A DNA stretch of 64,000 bases from ZC4RG30 sp049841155 (GCA_049841155.1 JASGHI010000004.1:62001-126000), one strand, 5' to 3'. Numbered from the stretch's first letter, positions 25,963 through 34,609 are shown. Made by a program: numbers and translations. Notes: generated from the sequence alone by a model not told the origin.

Positions 25963-26999
25963 AGCTGCGCCGCCGCGACACCGAGGTGTTCAGCCTCTCC
26001 TTCCTCGACTGCATCTGTTGCGGCTTCGGCGCCATCATCCTGCTGCTGATCCTCACCGAAGTGGATCAGCCGGTCGTCATCGAACGCACCCGCGATGCCA
26101 TGGAAGGGCAGTTGAAGCGCCTGCAGCAGGAGCTCTACGCCATCCGCGGCGAGACCGACCAGCTCAACCGCGAGCTGCAGGGCCGCGTCACGGCACTGTC
26201 GCGCGAGCGCGCGCGGCTGGCGCGCGTGCAGGGCGATCTCACCGATGTGCGCGGCCAGTTCGCCGCCAGCCGCAGCGACGCACAGGTGGGCAACATCGTC
26301 GAATCCGAGCTGGTCTCGGCGTACCAGGAACTGACGGCGGAGATGCTGCGGCTCAATGCACAGCCGCGTCCGCGGCCCTCGCCCCAGGCCGTGGGCGGTG
26401 TGCCGGTGGACAGCGAGTACGTGGTGTTCGTCATCGACACCTCCAACAGCATGGTGAGCCTGCACTGGGAGACCACGGTGCAGCTGATGCGCGAGATCCT
26501 CGACATCTATCCCGAGGTCAAGGGCCTGCAGGTGCTGAACGACCAGGGGCGCTACATGTTCGGCGGCGTGCCGGGCCGCTGGCTGCAGGATTCGGACAGC
26601 ACGCGCAACCGCATCCGCGAGACACTGCCCAGATGGACTCCCTTCAGCCAGTCGAACCCGGTGCCGGGCATCGAGGCGGCACTGCGGCAATTCCGCGCGC
26701 CGGGCCTGAAGATCAGTGTCTACGTGATCGGCGACGAGTTCACCGGCGAGTCGATACAGGCCGCGCTCGACAGCATCGCCATGCTCAATGCGCCCGACCC
26801 GCGGCGGCCGCGTGCGCGCATCCATGCCATCGGGTTTCCGGAGGGCGCGGGGATGCCGCCGTTTACAAACATCCGCTTTTCGGCTCTGATGCGGGCAGTG
26901 GCGGCGCGCAACGAGGGCACCTTCGTGGGCCTGACGAACGAGAAGCCCTGCCGCCAGTTCATCGAGGTGCTGGGAACCCGTCAATGCGTCAGTCGCTGA
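25959..26999 (+). CDS. Membrane-anchored vWA protein 2 (CICCGFGA motif)
   Basis: 346 residues, same plan as the preceding gene: basic start, the identical motif EVFSLSFLDCICCGFGA at residues 9-25, hydrophobic AIILLLIL, coiled coil about 40-125, then a vWA domain with MIDAS VIDTSNSM near residue 160. The rest is clearly diverged from vWA protein 1 and includes additional conserved-looking segments (GRYMFGGVPGRWLQDSD; IGDEFTGESI). The shared N-terminus suggests that the two proteins use it to pair, insert or be recognised by a common partner (inference). Overlaps the next gene by 16 bases. Confidence 0.88.
   Translation: MKLRRRDTEVFSLSFLDCICCGFGAIILLLILTEVDQPVVIERTRDAMEGQLKRLQQELYAIRGETDQLNRELQGRVTALSRERARLARVQGDLTDVRGQFAASRSDAQVGNIVESELVSAYQELTAEMLRLNAQPRPRPSPQAVGGVPVDSEYVVFVIDTSNSMVSLHWETTVQLMREILDIYPEVKGLQVLNDQGRYMFGGVPGRWLQDSDSTRNRIRETLPRWTPFSQSNPVPGIEAALRQFRAPGLKISVYVIGDEFTGESIQAALDSIAMLNAPDPRRPRARIHAIGFPEGAGMPPFTNIRFSALMRAVAARNEGTFVGLTNEKPCRQFIEVLGTRQCVSR
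25983..26033 (+). repeat. Repeat copy B: 51-bp segment encoding the CICCGFGA motif
   Basis: Second copy of the near-identical segment, 1094 bases downstream of the first, 49 of 51 bases equal. The first 35 bases are exactly identical. Confidence 0.9.
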
Positions 27000-27655
27000 A
27001 TCCGCTCGGGACCCTGCTGCCTGCGGCGCTGCTGGGCCTCGCCGCCTGCAGCGGCAGTGTGCAGGTGACGCCCGAGCCGGCGCTGCCGCGCGCGCTGGTG
27101 CAGCCGCTGCCCGCGCGCGTCGGGCTGGTGCTCGATTCCGGGCTGCGCGGCTACCGCCACGAGGAAACCCGCTACGGCTCCGGCTGGGCCGTGAACCTCG
27201 GCCCCGGCCACGTGAAGATGATGGAGTCGATGTTCGGTGCGTCCTTCGGCGGCGTGGCGCGCTTCGACAGCGTGGACGAGGCGCAGGCCGCCACCGGACT
27301 GCAGGCCATCTTCGTGCCCGGCATCGAGCAGTTCTCGTTCGCGACGGCGCGCGACACCAGCGGTGGTTACTGGGCGACCACCATCCGCTACCGCATCGCC
27401 GTGCTGGCGCCCGACGGTACGCCCGCCGATGCGCTGACGCTTACGGGCTATGGCAGCGCGCGCGAGGACGGCGGCAAGGGCGCATCGCTCACCCACGCCA
27501 CGATTGCCGCCATGCGCGATGCCGCGGCCAAGTTCCTGGTGCAGCTGCCGCGCCAGGGACTCGCCACGCCACTGAAGGCCGGCGAGGTCGTGAAGGTGGG
27601 CAAGGACATTGCGCTGGCGGTGGATGCCATCGAGGTGGTGCCGATCGAGCCCTGA
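26984..27655 (+). CDS. Putative lipoprotein, last gene of the kinase/vWA locus
   Basis: 223 residues; signal and lipobox in LLPAALLGLAACSGS (LAAC, Cys about 22, +2 Ser). The mature part reads VGLVLDSGLRGYRHEETRYGSGWAVNLGPGHVKMMESMFGASF (in parts), then a region alternating strands and helices with an Asp/Glu/Ala-rich centre. It resembles the fold of small periplasmic proteins that bind lipopolysaccharide-assembly or peptidoglycan factors, but I recognise no named family. Starts inside the vWA-2 gene (16-base overlap), closing the operon; the TPR gene converges on it 12 bases later. Confidence 0.75.
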   Translation: MRQSLNPLGTLLPAALLGLAACSGSVQVTPEPALPRALVQPLPARVGLVLDSGLRGYRHEETRYGSGWAVNLGPGHVKMMESMFGASFGGVARFDSVDEAQAATGLQAIFVPGIEQFSFATARDTSGGYWATTIRYRIAVLAPDGTPADALTLTGYGSAREDGGKGASLTHATIAAMRDAAAKFLVQLPRQGLATPLKAGEVVKVGKDIALAVDAIEVVPIEP

Positions 27656-27667
27656 AGCGCCGTCCCT

Positions 27668-29041
27668 TCAGGGTTTCGCTGCGGGCGTCTGCGCAATACG
27701 CACATACACCCGTTCGCGGAACGGCACCTGGGTTTTCGTCACCGTCGCGCCATCGATGATGGCCGGGCGGAAGCGCGCGCGGCGCAGCGCCGTGGCCACG
27801 GCGCGCTCCGCGCTCTCCCGCGCCGCCACCGGATTCGCTGCTGTCGCCTCGCGTACCTCGCCCTGGGCATCCACGCTGACCATGAAATCGATGTCCTGTT
27901 CCTCGAAGCGTGCGGGATCCTCGGTGCGGCGCGACACGGCGATGCTGGGCGGGCGGTAGGTGAGCGGTGCGGGCGTGGCCAGAAGGTCCGCGGCGCCGGC
28001 GGTCTGCAGGCTGGACCAGGCATCGCGGTAGGCGGCCACCGCGCGCGCGGTCAGGCCGGCCGTGAGATACCAGTCGCCCAGGTCCGTAAGGACTTCACCG
28101 CGCAGCTGGGCATCGTCGGGCGTCAGCGCCTGCATCAGGTCCAGCGCGCGGCGCAGTGCCTGCTCGCCGGCGACCGGAGGACTGGTGGCCGTGCGCGTCA
28201 GCAGGGGGTCGGACCCCAGCGGGCCGGCCGTGGCGGCAACCGGTTCCTCGATTTCGCCGTTCAGGAAGGCATGGCGGTAAGTACGCGCGATGCCGCGCAG
28301 ACCCGCAACCGCCAGCACGTGGCCGCCGGCGACCTGCCGGTCGGCGATCTGCACCGCGCGGGTGTGCAGCAGGTGTGCCGGAGCATAGCGGCCGGCATCC
28401 TCGTTCCAGCGCGCTGCCTCATCCAGTATCGGCAGCAGGCGCGGGTCGTTGCGGCCCCAGGCGGTCTCGGCCACGGTGAGCGCATATTGCTGGGTGCTGC
28501 CGGCATCGTCGATGCGGTGCGCGCCCATGTAGGCCTGCGCCAGCGGGCGCAGCAGCGGCAGCTGCTGCAGCGCGAACAGGCCTTCGCGGTTGCGCAGGAT
28601 GTCGACGGCGCGCTTGAGCGGCACGATGGCCTCCTCGTCGCGATCCAGCGCGCGCAGTGACAGGCCCAGCCCCTGCAGCGGTGCAACCAGCCGCGGGTTC
28701 GCCGTGTCGGCGTCGGTTTCCAGCAGGCCGAGCGCCGCGCGGTAGGTGTCGAGGGCCGTGCCGTACTGCTGCAGGCGGTAGTAGGTGGTGCCGAGATTGG
28801 TGAGCGGATTGACGAGCTCCGGAGCTTCGCTGCCGAACTGGCTGCGCGTGATTTCCACCACCCGCGCTGCGGCGGGCAGCGCCTCGCCATAGCGTCCGGC
28901 ATCGAAGGCGGCGCGGAATTCCTGGTTGGCGGCGAGGCGCTCGTCGGCGGGAACCGCGGGAGTGGCGGTTGGTTCCTGCGCCTGCGCCGCGGCGGCCAGC
29001 AGCGCGATACCCAGCAGTGTCCGCAGCCCGGCGAGTGTCAT
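27668..29041 (-). CDS. TPR protein with C-terminal TonB-like domain
   Basis: 457 residues. A signal peptide (LLGIALLAAAAQAQ) leads into tetratricopeptide-like helical repeats over about 40-330 (LTNLGTTYYRLQQYGTALDTY, LQGLGLSLRALDRDEEAI). The C-terminal 90 residues look like a TonB/TolA C-terminal domain: DIDFMVSVDAQGEVREATAAN and ALRRARFRPAIIDGATV. There is no membrane anchor other than the cleavable signal, so it is not a classical energy transducer; such hybrids are periplasmic proteins of unknown role. Start ATG 29041 gives the signal peptide. Divergent from the next gene by 66 bases. Confidence 0.85.
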   Translation of the reverse strand: MTLAGLRTLLGIALLAAAAQAQEPTATPAVPADERLAANQEFRAAFDAGRYGEALPAAARVVEITRSQFGSEAPELVNPLTNLGTTYYRLQQYGTALDTYRAALGLLETDADTANPRLVAPLQGLGLSLRALDRDEEAIVPLKRAVDILRNREGLFALQQLPLLRPLAQAYMGAHRIDDAGSTQQYALTVAETAWGRNDPRLLPILDEAARWNEDAGRYAPAHLLHTRAVQIADRQVAGGHVLAVAGLRGIARTYRHAFLNGEIEEPVAATAGPLGSDPLLTRTATSPPVAGEQALRRALDLMQALTPDDAQLRGEVLTDLGDWYLTAGLTARAVAAYRDAWSSLQTAGAADLLATPAPLTYRPPSIAVSRRTEDPARFEEQDIDFMVSVDAQGEVREATAANPVAARESAERAVATALRRARFRPAIIDGATVTKTQVPFRERVYVRIAQTPAAKP

Positions 29042-29107
29042 GCCCGCAAGATTAACCCGGAGGGCATACGGGGCGCATCGCCGCCGGCTCTCCTGTATCG
29101 TTGCGCC

Positions 29108-29803
29108 ATGCTGCAGCAGACAAATCCGCGGATCGCGCTGGTTGCCGGTGGCAGCGGCTTCGTCGGCGGGCTGCTGTTGCGGCTGCTGTTGCAGGCGCCG
29201 GACTACGCGCGCGTCTATGCCGTGTCGCGGCGCCCCCTGTCGCTGGAACATCCGAAGCTGGCCAATCGCATCCTGCCGCTGGAGCAGGCCCGCGCCCAGC
29301 TTGCCGGCCTGCAGTGCCACGACGTCTATTGCTGCCTAGGATCCACGTTGCGTCAGGCCGGCTCCGAACAGGATAGGCAGAAGGTGGATCTTGATCTCAC
29401 TGTGAGCTTTGCGCGCGCGGCCCGGTCCCTGGGCGCCACGCGTTTCGTGGTGCTGTCGGCCGCCGGCGCGGACCGCGACGCGCGCAACCCCTATCTGCGC
29501 ACCAAGGGAGAAATGGAGCAGGCAGTGCGCGAGCCGGGTTTCGAATCGTTGGATATCCTGCGGCCGGGGCTGCTGCTGGGCTGGCGCGGGGAACTGCGGC
29601 CGCTGGAGCTGCTGGCGGGGCTCGCCATGCCCCTGGTGAACCCGCTGCTGCGGGGCCGGCACGCCCGCTGGCGCGGCATCGCCGCCGGCGACGTGGCGGC
29701 GGCCATGCTGGGTGCCTCGCGGTCACAGCGCCGCGGCATGTATGTCTACGAAGGGCTGGCGCTGCCGCAGCTGGCGGCCGCGGGCCGCCGCAACCTTTCC
29801 TGA
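29108..29803 (+). CDS. NAD(P)-binding atypical SDR protein
   Basis: 231-residue Rossmann-fold protein of the atypical short-chain dehydrogenase type (HTATIP2/YbjT-like). It has the dinucleotide-binding motif ALVAGGSGFVGGLLL (GGxGFxG), then YAVSRRPLSL, DVYCCLGSTLRQAGS, FVVLSAAGADRDARNPYLRTKGEME with a YxxxK-like Tyr/Lys pair, and ILRPGLLLGWRGE. Such proteins act as NAD(P)H-dependent oxidoreductases or redox sensors; substrate unknown. Soluble; no operon partner. Confidence 0.85.
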   Translation: MLQQTNPRIALVAGGSGFVGGLLLRLLLQAPDYARVYAVSRRPLSLEHPKLANRILPLEQARAQLAGLQCHDVYCCLGSTLRQAGSEQDRQKVDLDLTVSFARAARSLGATRFVVLSAAGADRDARNPYLRTKGEMEQAVREPGFESLDILRPGLLLGWRGELRPLELLAGLAMPLVNPLLRGRHARWRGIAAGDVAAAMLGASRSQRRGMYVYEGLALPQLAAAGRRNLS

Positions 29804-29888
29804 TTGGTGACCTTGCGCACATATTCCCGCCGCCGTTACGTCGTCAAATAAGGGCCCAGTCCCTCATGGACGGCATTCGACGGACCGC

Positions 29889-32732
29889 ATGCGCGCCAGT
29901 TTTTCTGCCATCAACAGCGGCATGGGCCGTTCCGTCGCTGCCATCTGCTCTGCCTGCGCGGCAGCGCTGCTGGTGCTGGCCTTGGCCGTCGTGGCGCATG
30001 CTGACTATCGCAGCCAGTCCGAGGCCCGGCTGCAGCGCATAAGCGGTGCATCGGCCCGCATGGCCCGTTCCGTGTCGGGCCAGCTGGATGCCGCGGAAAC
30101 CGTGCTGCGCACCGCAGCCGACAGCGTGCGCGAGGGGCTGTTGCCACGTTCGGGACTGCGCCGCCAGCTTACCCAGACCGGCCCGTTCAGCTGGGCAGCG
30201 ATTCTGGAGCCTGGCCCGGATGGATCCTTCAACGCGATGCAGCGCCGGATGCAGGTCACCGCGCAGGAGCAGCTGGCGCTGGAGAACGGCCGCTCCGTTG
30301 CGGTCACCGGCGAAAGCCCGGCCGGGCCGCGCGTCTATCTGGTGCGCCGCGTGTCCGAACTGTCGGAGAACCATGTGCTGGTCGCAGAGCTTGCGCCGGA
30401 GTGGCTGTGGAGGCCGCTGGAAAGGGCGGACCTCACGCTGCAGGTGCTGGTGATCGATGGCCAGGGAACGGAATTCTTCGGCAATGTCGGCGGGGCCGAC
30501 TACATCCGGGGCCTGTTCTCCGGAATGATGGCGGCGCGCGGCGTGAGCAAGCCCACGCAGCCTCTGGCATGGCAGAACGATGGCGCCGCCTGGGTGGGCG
30601 CACTGTCGCCGGTGCCGCCATCGGCCAGCGTCGTGGTGCGGCCGCTGGGCATCGTGATCGCCGGACCGGAAATCGCCTGGTACAGCCAGATAAGCAGCGC
30701 GCTGCACACCTTGCTGCCGGTCATTCTCGCCGCGCTGCTGCTGGTGGCGCTGGCCGTGATGCTGATCGCACGGCGCTATGTGCCGCCGCTGCGCGAACTG
30801 CAGCGGGCCCTGCTGCAGCTGCCCGACTCGCGCACAGCGCTGCCGCGGCCCGGGGCTGCATTCCCGGAACTGCGCCAGCTGGCCGATGCCTTCAACCAGA
30901 CGGCCGAGCGCGTGGAGCGGCAGCGGCGCATGCTGCAGGCGCTGAACGACATCGACACTTTCCTGATCGGCGTCGTCGAAGTGGAAAACGTGCTCGACTG
31001 CGTGCTGCAGCGCATGCGCGAGCTGATGCAGTCGCGCAACGTGGGCCTGCTGCTGATCGATGCCAATGCGCCGGATCTGGGCCGGCTGTTCTCGGTGAGC
31101 GCCGAGGGCGGGCTGCCGATCAGCCGCATGGGGCTGGATCCGCAGATGGCGCAGACACTGCTGGAATCGCGCGCCGGCCTCACCATCATGCGCTGCGAGG
31201 AGGAACGGCACAGCTTCCTCGCGCCGCTGCATGCCGCGGGCGCACAGTTTTTCTGGACATGGCCCATCGTGGTCGGGGAGCGTCTCGCGGCCATCCTCGC
31301 GGTGGGCTATGTGGAGCCGCCGCAGCAGCAGGGCGCGCAGCTGGCCCACTATGGCACCCAGTGCGCGCGGCGGATGTCGGCGGCGCTGGCCATCAGCGCG
31401 CGCTCGGAGGAACTCTACCGCCAGGCCTACTTCGATCCGCTCACCCAGCTGCCCAACCGCCTGCTGTTCCGCGACCGTCTGGAACAGGAGCTGTCCGGCC
31501 TCGCCGAAAACGCCACGCGCGGCGCGCTGCTGTACATCGACCTCGACCACTTCAAGCGCGTCAACGATTCGATGGGACACGAGGCCGGCGACCAGCTGCT
31601 CGCCATCATCGCCCAGCGTCTGCGCTCCTGCGTGAAGGATGGGGACACCGTGGCGCGCCTCGCCGGCGACGAGTTCACCGTGATCCTGCGCCAGGTGGTC
31701 GAGCCCGGTGCCGTGGCCGCGGTGGCCGACCGCATCATCCAGTCGCTGCAGATGCCCGTGAACATCGGCGGCAAGGATCACCAGGTGCGCGCCAGCATCG
31801 GCGTCACGCTGTTCCCGGACGATGGTGCGACGCTGGACGAGCTGCTGCGCAATGCGGACCTCGCCATGTACCAGGCGAAGGCGCGGGGGCGCGGCGCCGC
31901 GGCGTTCTACGAACCGAAGCTGGCGCAGCGGGTGCCGCCCGTGGCCGACAGCGGCCTGTACCGCGCCTTGAAGCGCCGTGAATTCGCGCTGCTGTACCAG
32001 CCGCAGTACAGCGTGCGGGACGGCAGCCTGCAGGGCATCGAGGCATTGCTGCGCTGGCAGACGCCGCGCGACGGCGTGCGTACGCCGGTGGAGTTCATCG
32101 CCGCCGCGGAGGAATCGGGGCTCATCATCGACCTGGGTGGCTGGGTGCTGGAAACGGCCTGCCAGCAGATCGCCCGCTGGCGCAATGACGGCCTGGAGGT
32201 CCCGCGCGTTGCAGTGAACGTCTCCGTGCAGCAGCTGCGCGATCCGGCCTTCAGTGCAACCCTGCGGCGCCTTCTGGACCGCTACCAGATTCCGGCCGGC
32301 ATCCTCGAACTGGAGCTCACCGAGGCCGCCCTCAGCGATCCGGATGCGCAGGATTCCGTCGCCGCGATCTCCGGCATGGGCGTCGGGCTGATACTCGACG
32401 ACTTCGGCACCGGCCACACGGCGCTGAACAACCTGCGCCGCTATCCGGTGCGGGTGGTGAAGATCGACCGCTCCTTCGTCGGCAAGGTGACCGACGATGC
32501 CGGCGCCCGGGCCCTTGCGGACACCATCATCGTGATGGCCCATGCGCTGGGCAAGAAGGTCGTCGCCGAAGGCGTGGAGACGGTGGAGCAGCTGGATTTC
32601 CTGCGCGAGCGCAGCTGCGACATCGCGCAGGGTTATTATCTGGCGCGCCCGCTCACCGCCGTGGTGGCCACGGAGCTGCTGATGCGCCGCGCCGGCGACG
32701 GCGATCCGGGCGAGCAGGTGGCGAGGGCCTAG
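29889..32732 (+). CDS. GGDEF-EAL membrane protein (cyclic-di-GMP turnover)
   Basis: 947 residues. A first membrane helix lies at about 14-37, a periplasmic CHASE/Cache-like sensor to about 270, a second helix 275-297, a HAMP-like linker, a GAF-like domain (about 355-500), then GGDEF (about 515-675) and EAL (about 690-935). The GGDEF signature is AGDEF (about 591-595), compatible with diguanylate cyclase activity; the RxxD inhibitory site is replaced by KDGD. EAL is complete (IEALLRW, LELTEAA, LDDFGTGH, KIDRSF, AEGVET), so phosphodiesterase activity is likely. Ends 84 bases before a c-di-GMP riboswitch. Confidence 0.93.
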   Translation: MRASFSAINSGMGRSVAAICSACAAALLVLALAVVAHADYRSQSEARLQRISGASARMARSVSGQLDAAETVLRTAADSVREGLLPRSGLRRQLTQTGPFSWAAILEPGPDGSFNAMQRRMQVTAQEQLALENGRSVAVTGESPAGPRVYLVRRVSELSENHVLVAELAPEWLWRPLERADLTLQVLVIDGQGTEFFGNVGGADYIRGLFSGMMAARGVSKPTQPLAWQNDGAAWVGALSPVPPSASVVVRPLGIVIAGPEIAWYSQISSALHTLLPVILAALLLVALAVMLIARRYVPPLRELQRALLQLPDSRTALPRPGAAFPELRQLADAFNQTAERVERQRRMLQALNDIDTFLIGVVEVENVLDCVLQRMRELMQSRNVGLLLIDANAPDLGRLFSVSAEGGLPISRMGLDPQMAQTLLESRAGLTIMRCEEERHSFLAPLHAAGAQFFWTWPIVVGERLAAILAVGYVEPPQQQGAQLAHYGTQCARRMSAALAISARSEELYRQAYFDPLTQLPNRLLFRDRLEQELSGLAENATRGALLYIDLDHFKRVNDSMGHEAGDQLLAIIAQRLRSCVKDGDTVARLAGDEFTVILRQVVEPGAVAAVADRIIQSLQMPVNIGGKDHQVRASIGVTLFPDDGATLDELLRNADLAMYQAKARGRGAAAFYEPKLAQRVPPVADSGLYRALKRREFALLYQPQYSVRDGSLQGIEALLRWQTPRDGVRTPVEFIAAAEESGLIIDLGGWVLETACQQIARWRNDGLEVPRVAVNVSVQQLRDPAFSATLRRLLDRYQIPAGILELELTEAALSDPDAQDSVAAISGMGVGLILDDFGTGHTALNNLRRYPVRVVKIDRSFVGKVTDDAGARALADTIIVMAHALGKKVVAEGVETVEQLDFLRERSCDIAQGYYLARPLTAVVATELLMRRAGDGDPGEQVARA

Positions 32733-32815
32733 GGCCGGAAACCGTGGATTGCGTCGCAAAGCTGTGACATATCGCACTCAATGGCGGCTTGACGCATAGT
32801 CGCCAGCCACCGACA

Positions 32816-32920
32816 CTTTGCCAGTGACAAAGGCAAACCTGTCGAAAGACAGGGGCGCAAAGCCACCGGTCTACAGGTGCCCGATCGCGGGCTCCCAGGA
32901 TAGCGGGGTCGTCCGGCAAG
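32816..32920 (+). ncRNA. Cyclic-di-GMP-I riboswitch (GEMM-I)
   Basis: The segment carries the conserved GEMM-I elements in order: GGCAAACC (32832-32839), a hairpin CCTGTC-GAAA-GACAGG whose GAAA tetraloop docks into the second arm, GCGCAAAGCC (32854-32863), the second arm starting CCGG (32866), and the closing AGGATAGCGGGGTCGTCC (32897-32914). Outer bases TTTGCC/GGCAAG can pair as P1. It lies in the leader of the SPOR-like gene, 27 bases before its ATG, after a GGDEF-EAL gene. Whether ligand binding raises or lowers expression cannot be read from the sequence. Confidence 0.9.
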
Positions 32921-32946
32921 CGGTTGCTTCCCTGGAGTTTCACGAG

Positions 32947-34599
32947 ATGAGTTCGAGTTCTGCCGAGCGCACGGCAACCACGTCTTCCGCCCCGGATTCG
33001 CTGTTCGTCATCAATCTGTGTGCGTCCACCACGCCCATGGCGCTGGTGCATCCGAGCAATCCCGAACTCAAGCGCTACACTTTCTTTGTCACGCGCCAGC
33101 GCGAGGAAGGGCGCGAGCGTTTCCGCCTGCACATGGGCTACTTCGCCTCGCTGTTCGAAGCCGAGACGCTGCTCGGTGCAGTGCGCGATGTCTATCCCGC
33201 GGCCTGGGCCGGGCCTGCGCCGACCCAGGGCGCGCCGCGCCGCGGCCGTGCGGCCACCGCCGCTGCGGCCAGTCCCGCAGCCGAGGCCGCTGCGCCGGCG
33301 CCCATGGCCGCCGCGCCGGAGCCCGCACAGCAGCCTGCGCCTGAACTCTCGCTGGAGCCGGAACCCGCGTCCGCGCCTGAACCTGCAGCGGCGTCCGTCT
33401 CCACGCCTGAATCCGCGCCTGCGCCTGCGCCTGTGTCAGTGCCTACGGCTGTTCCCGCTCCGGCAGCGGTGCCCACGCTGGCTCCGGCATCCACTTCCAC
33501 CTCGACGATCGATGCCATGTCGAACCTGCGCGACGTGCTTGCGCAGCTCGGCGACGACGCGCCCACGAGGCTGATGCCGGCGCCGGCGTCCATCCCGACG
33601 CTGTCGGAATCCCAGACGCTGCGCATCCTCGAGCCCGCCGCCGCGGCAGCCAAGGCGCCGGTTGCGCAAGTGAGCCCGCCGGTTGCTGCGAAGCCGGCCG
33701 CGCGGCCGGTGCCGGCGGCAAAGGTTGCGCCGCCGAAGCCAAAGCCTGCTGCGCCGGCAAAAATCGCGCCGCCGCCCGACGAACAGGATCAGGTGCGGCT
33801 GGTCACGCCCGAAGACACGCAGACCCTGCGCGACATCCGGCTCGATGTCGAACGCAATGCGCCGCCCTGCTTTGCAGTGCAGCTGCTGTGGTCGGTCACG
33901 CCGATCACCATCACGGATCATCCCCATCTCGCCATCTTCGACGCCTACACGCTGTACAACGTCGAGGGCAACCGCCAGGGCCGCAAGTGGTATGGCCTGC
34001 GCCTGGGTTTCTTCACCGATCCCAACGCAGCCACCCAGGTGGCCTACTACGTGCGGTCGGACTATCCCGCCGTGGCCGTGGTCCCCGTGGCCGAGAAGGA
34101 GCGTGACCGCGCCCGTGGCGGTGAACCGGCTCCGGCCGCACCGCGCGCTGCCGCGCCGGCCGAGCACAAGCTGCCGGACGGCGCGCCGCTGCAACACGAG
34201 AATCTGGATGGCTTCGAGCTGCTGGAAGACGATCGTCCGCCGCCCGTGAAGCGCGATGTGGAAGATGCGCCGGCCGCAGTGCAGGCCGCTCAGGCGGCAG
34301 CCAAGGTGCCGGCGAAAGCGCCGGTGAAACCTGCCGCCAAAACCGCCGCGAAACCCGTCCGCGCGCCCGCCAAACCCACGGGCAAGCGGGTGGTGGTGCG
34401 CAAGGGCAGCAGCCGCGTCCCGCCGGGTGCGGCGACGCCGCTGGACCAGACCCTGGAGATCCTCGGCGCCAGCACGCTGACGCTGGACGAGAGCCGCGAG
34501 ATCATCAACGATTCTGCGATCCGCACTCCGGTGTCCACCACGAAGACGAAGAAGGGCGGACGGCTCGCCAAGCTGCTCAACCGGCTGGGCGGCAGCTGA
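32947..34599 (+). CDS. SPOR-like repeat protein under riboswitch control
   Basis: 550 residues without signal peptide or membrane helix. Two related SPOR-like units: one at about 20-90 (FVINLCASTTPMALVHPS, FRLHMGYFASLFEAETLLG) and one at about 305-375 (FAVQLLWSVTPITITDHP, YGLRLGFFTDPNAATQVAYY). They are separated by about 200 residues of Ala/Pro-rich low complexity, a long disordered linker, and followed by a Lys/Ala-rich tail ending KKGGRLAKLLNRLGGS. SPOR domains usually bind denuded peptidoglycan, but this protein appears cytoplasmic, so the repeats may have a different partner. ATG 32947 follows the riboswitch; the upstream open frame in the riboswitch is disregarded. Confidence 0.8.
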   Translation: MSSSSAERTATTSSAPDSLFVINLCASTTPMALVHPSNPELKRYTFFVTRQREEGRERFRLHMGYFASLFEAETLLGAVRDVYPAAWAGPAPTQGAPRRGRAATAAAASPAAEAAAPAPMAAAPEPAQQPAPELSLEPEPASAPEPAAASVSTPESAPAPAPVSVPTAVPAPAAVPTLAPASTSTSTIDAMSNLRDVLAQLGDDAPTRLMPAPASIPTLSESQTLRILEPAAAAAKAPVAQVSPPVAAKPAARPVPAAKVAPPKPKPAAPAKIAPPPDEQDQVRLVTPEDTQTLRDIRLDVERNAPPCFAVQLLWSVTPITITDHPHLAIFDAYTLYNVEGNRQGRKWYGLRLGFFTDPNAATQVAYYVRSDYPAVAVVPVAEKERDRARGGEPAPAAPRAAAPAEHKLPDGAPLQHENLDGFELLEDDRPPPVKRDVEDAPAAVQAAQAAAKVPAKAPVKPAAKTAAKPVRAPAKPTGKRVVVRKGSSRVPPGAATPLDQTLEILGASTLTLDESREIINDSAIRTPVSTTKTKKGGRLAKLLNRLGGS

Positions 34600-34609
34600 T
34601 CCGTCGCGG

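Noticed and set aside
16553..27655. Interpretation of the kinase/vWA locus as part of a type VI secretion cluster
   Set aside because: No sheath, baseplate, TssM/TssL, VgrG, Hcp or ClpV genes nearby; only the regulatory parts resemble the type VI phosphorylation pathway.
29844..32777. A 977-codon open frame opposite the GGDEF-EAL gene
   Set aside because: It mirrors the codon structure of the real gene in GC-rich DNA, is rich in His/Arg/Gly/Ala and has no domain; the plus-strand protein is clearly real.
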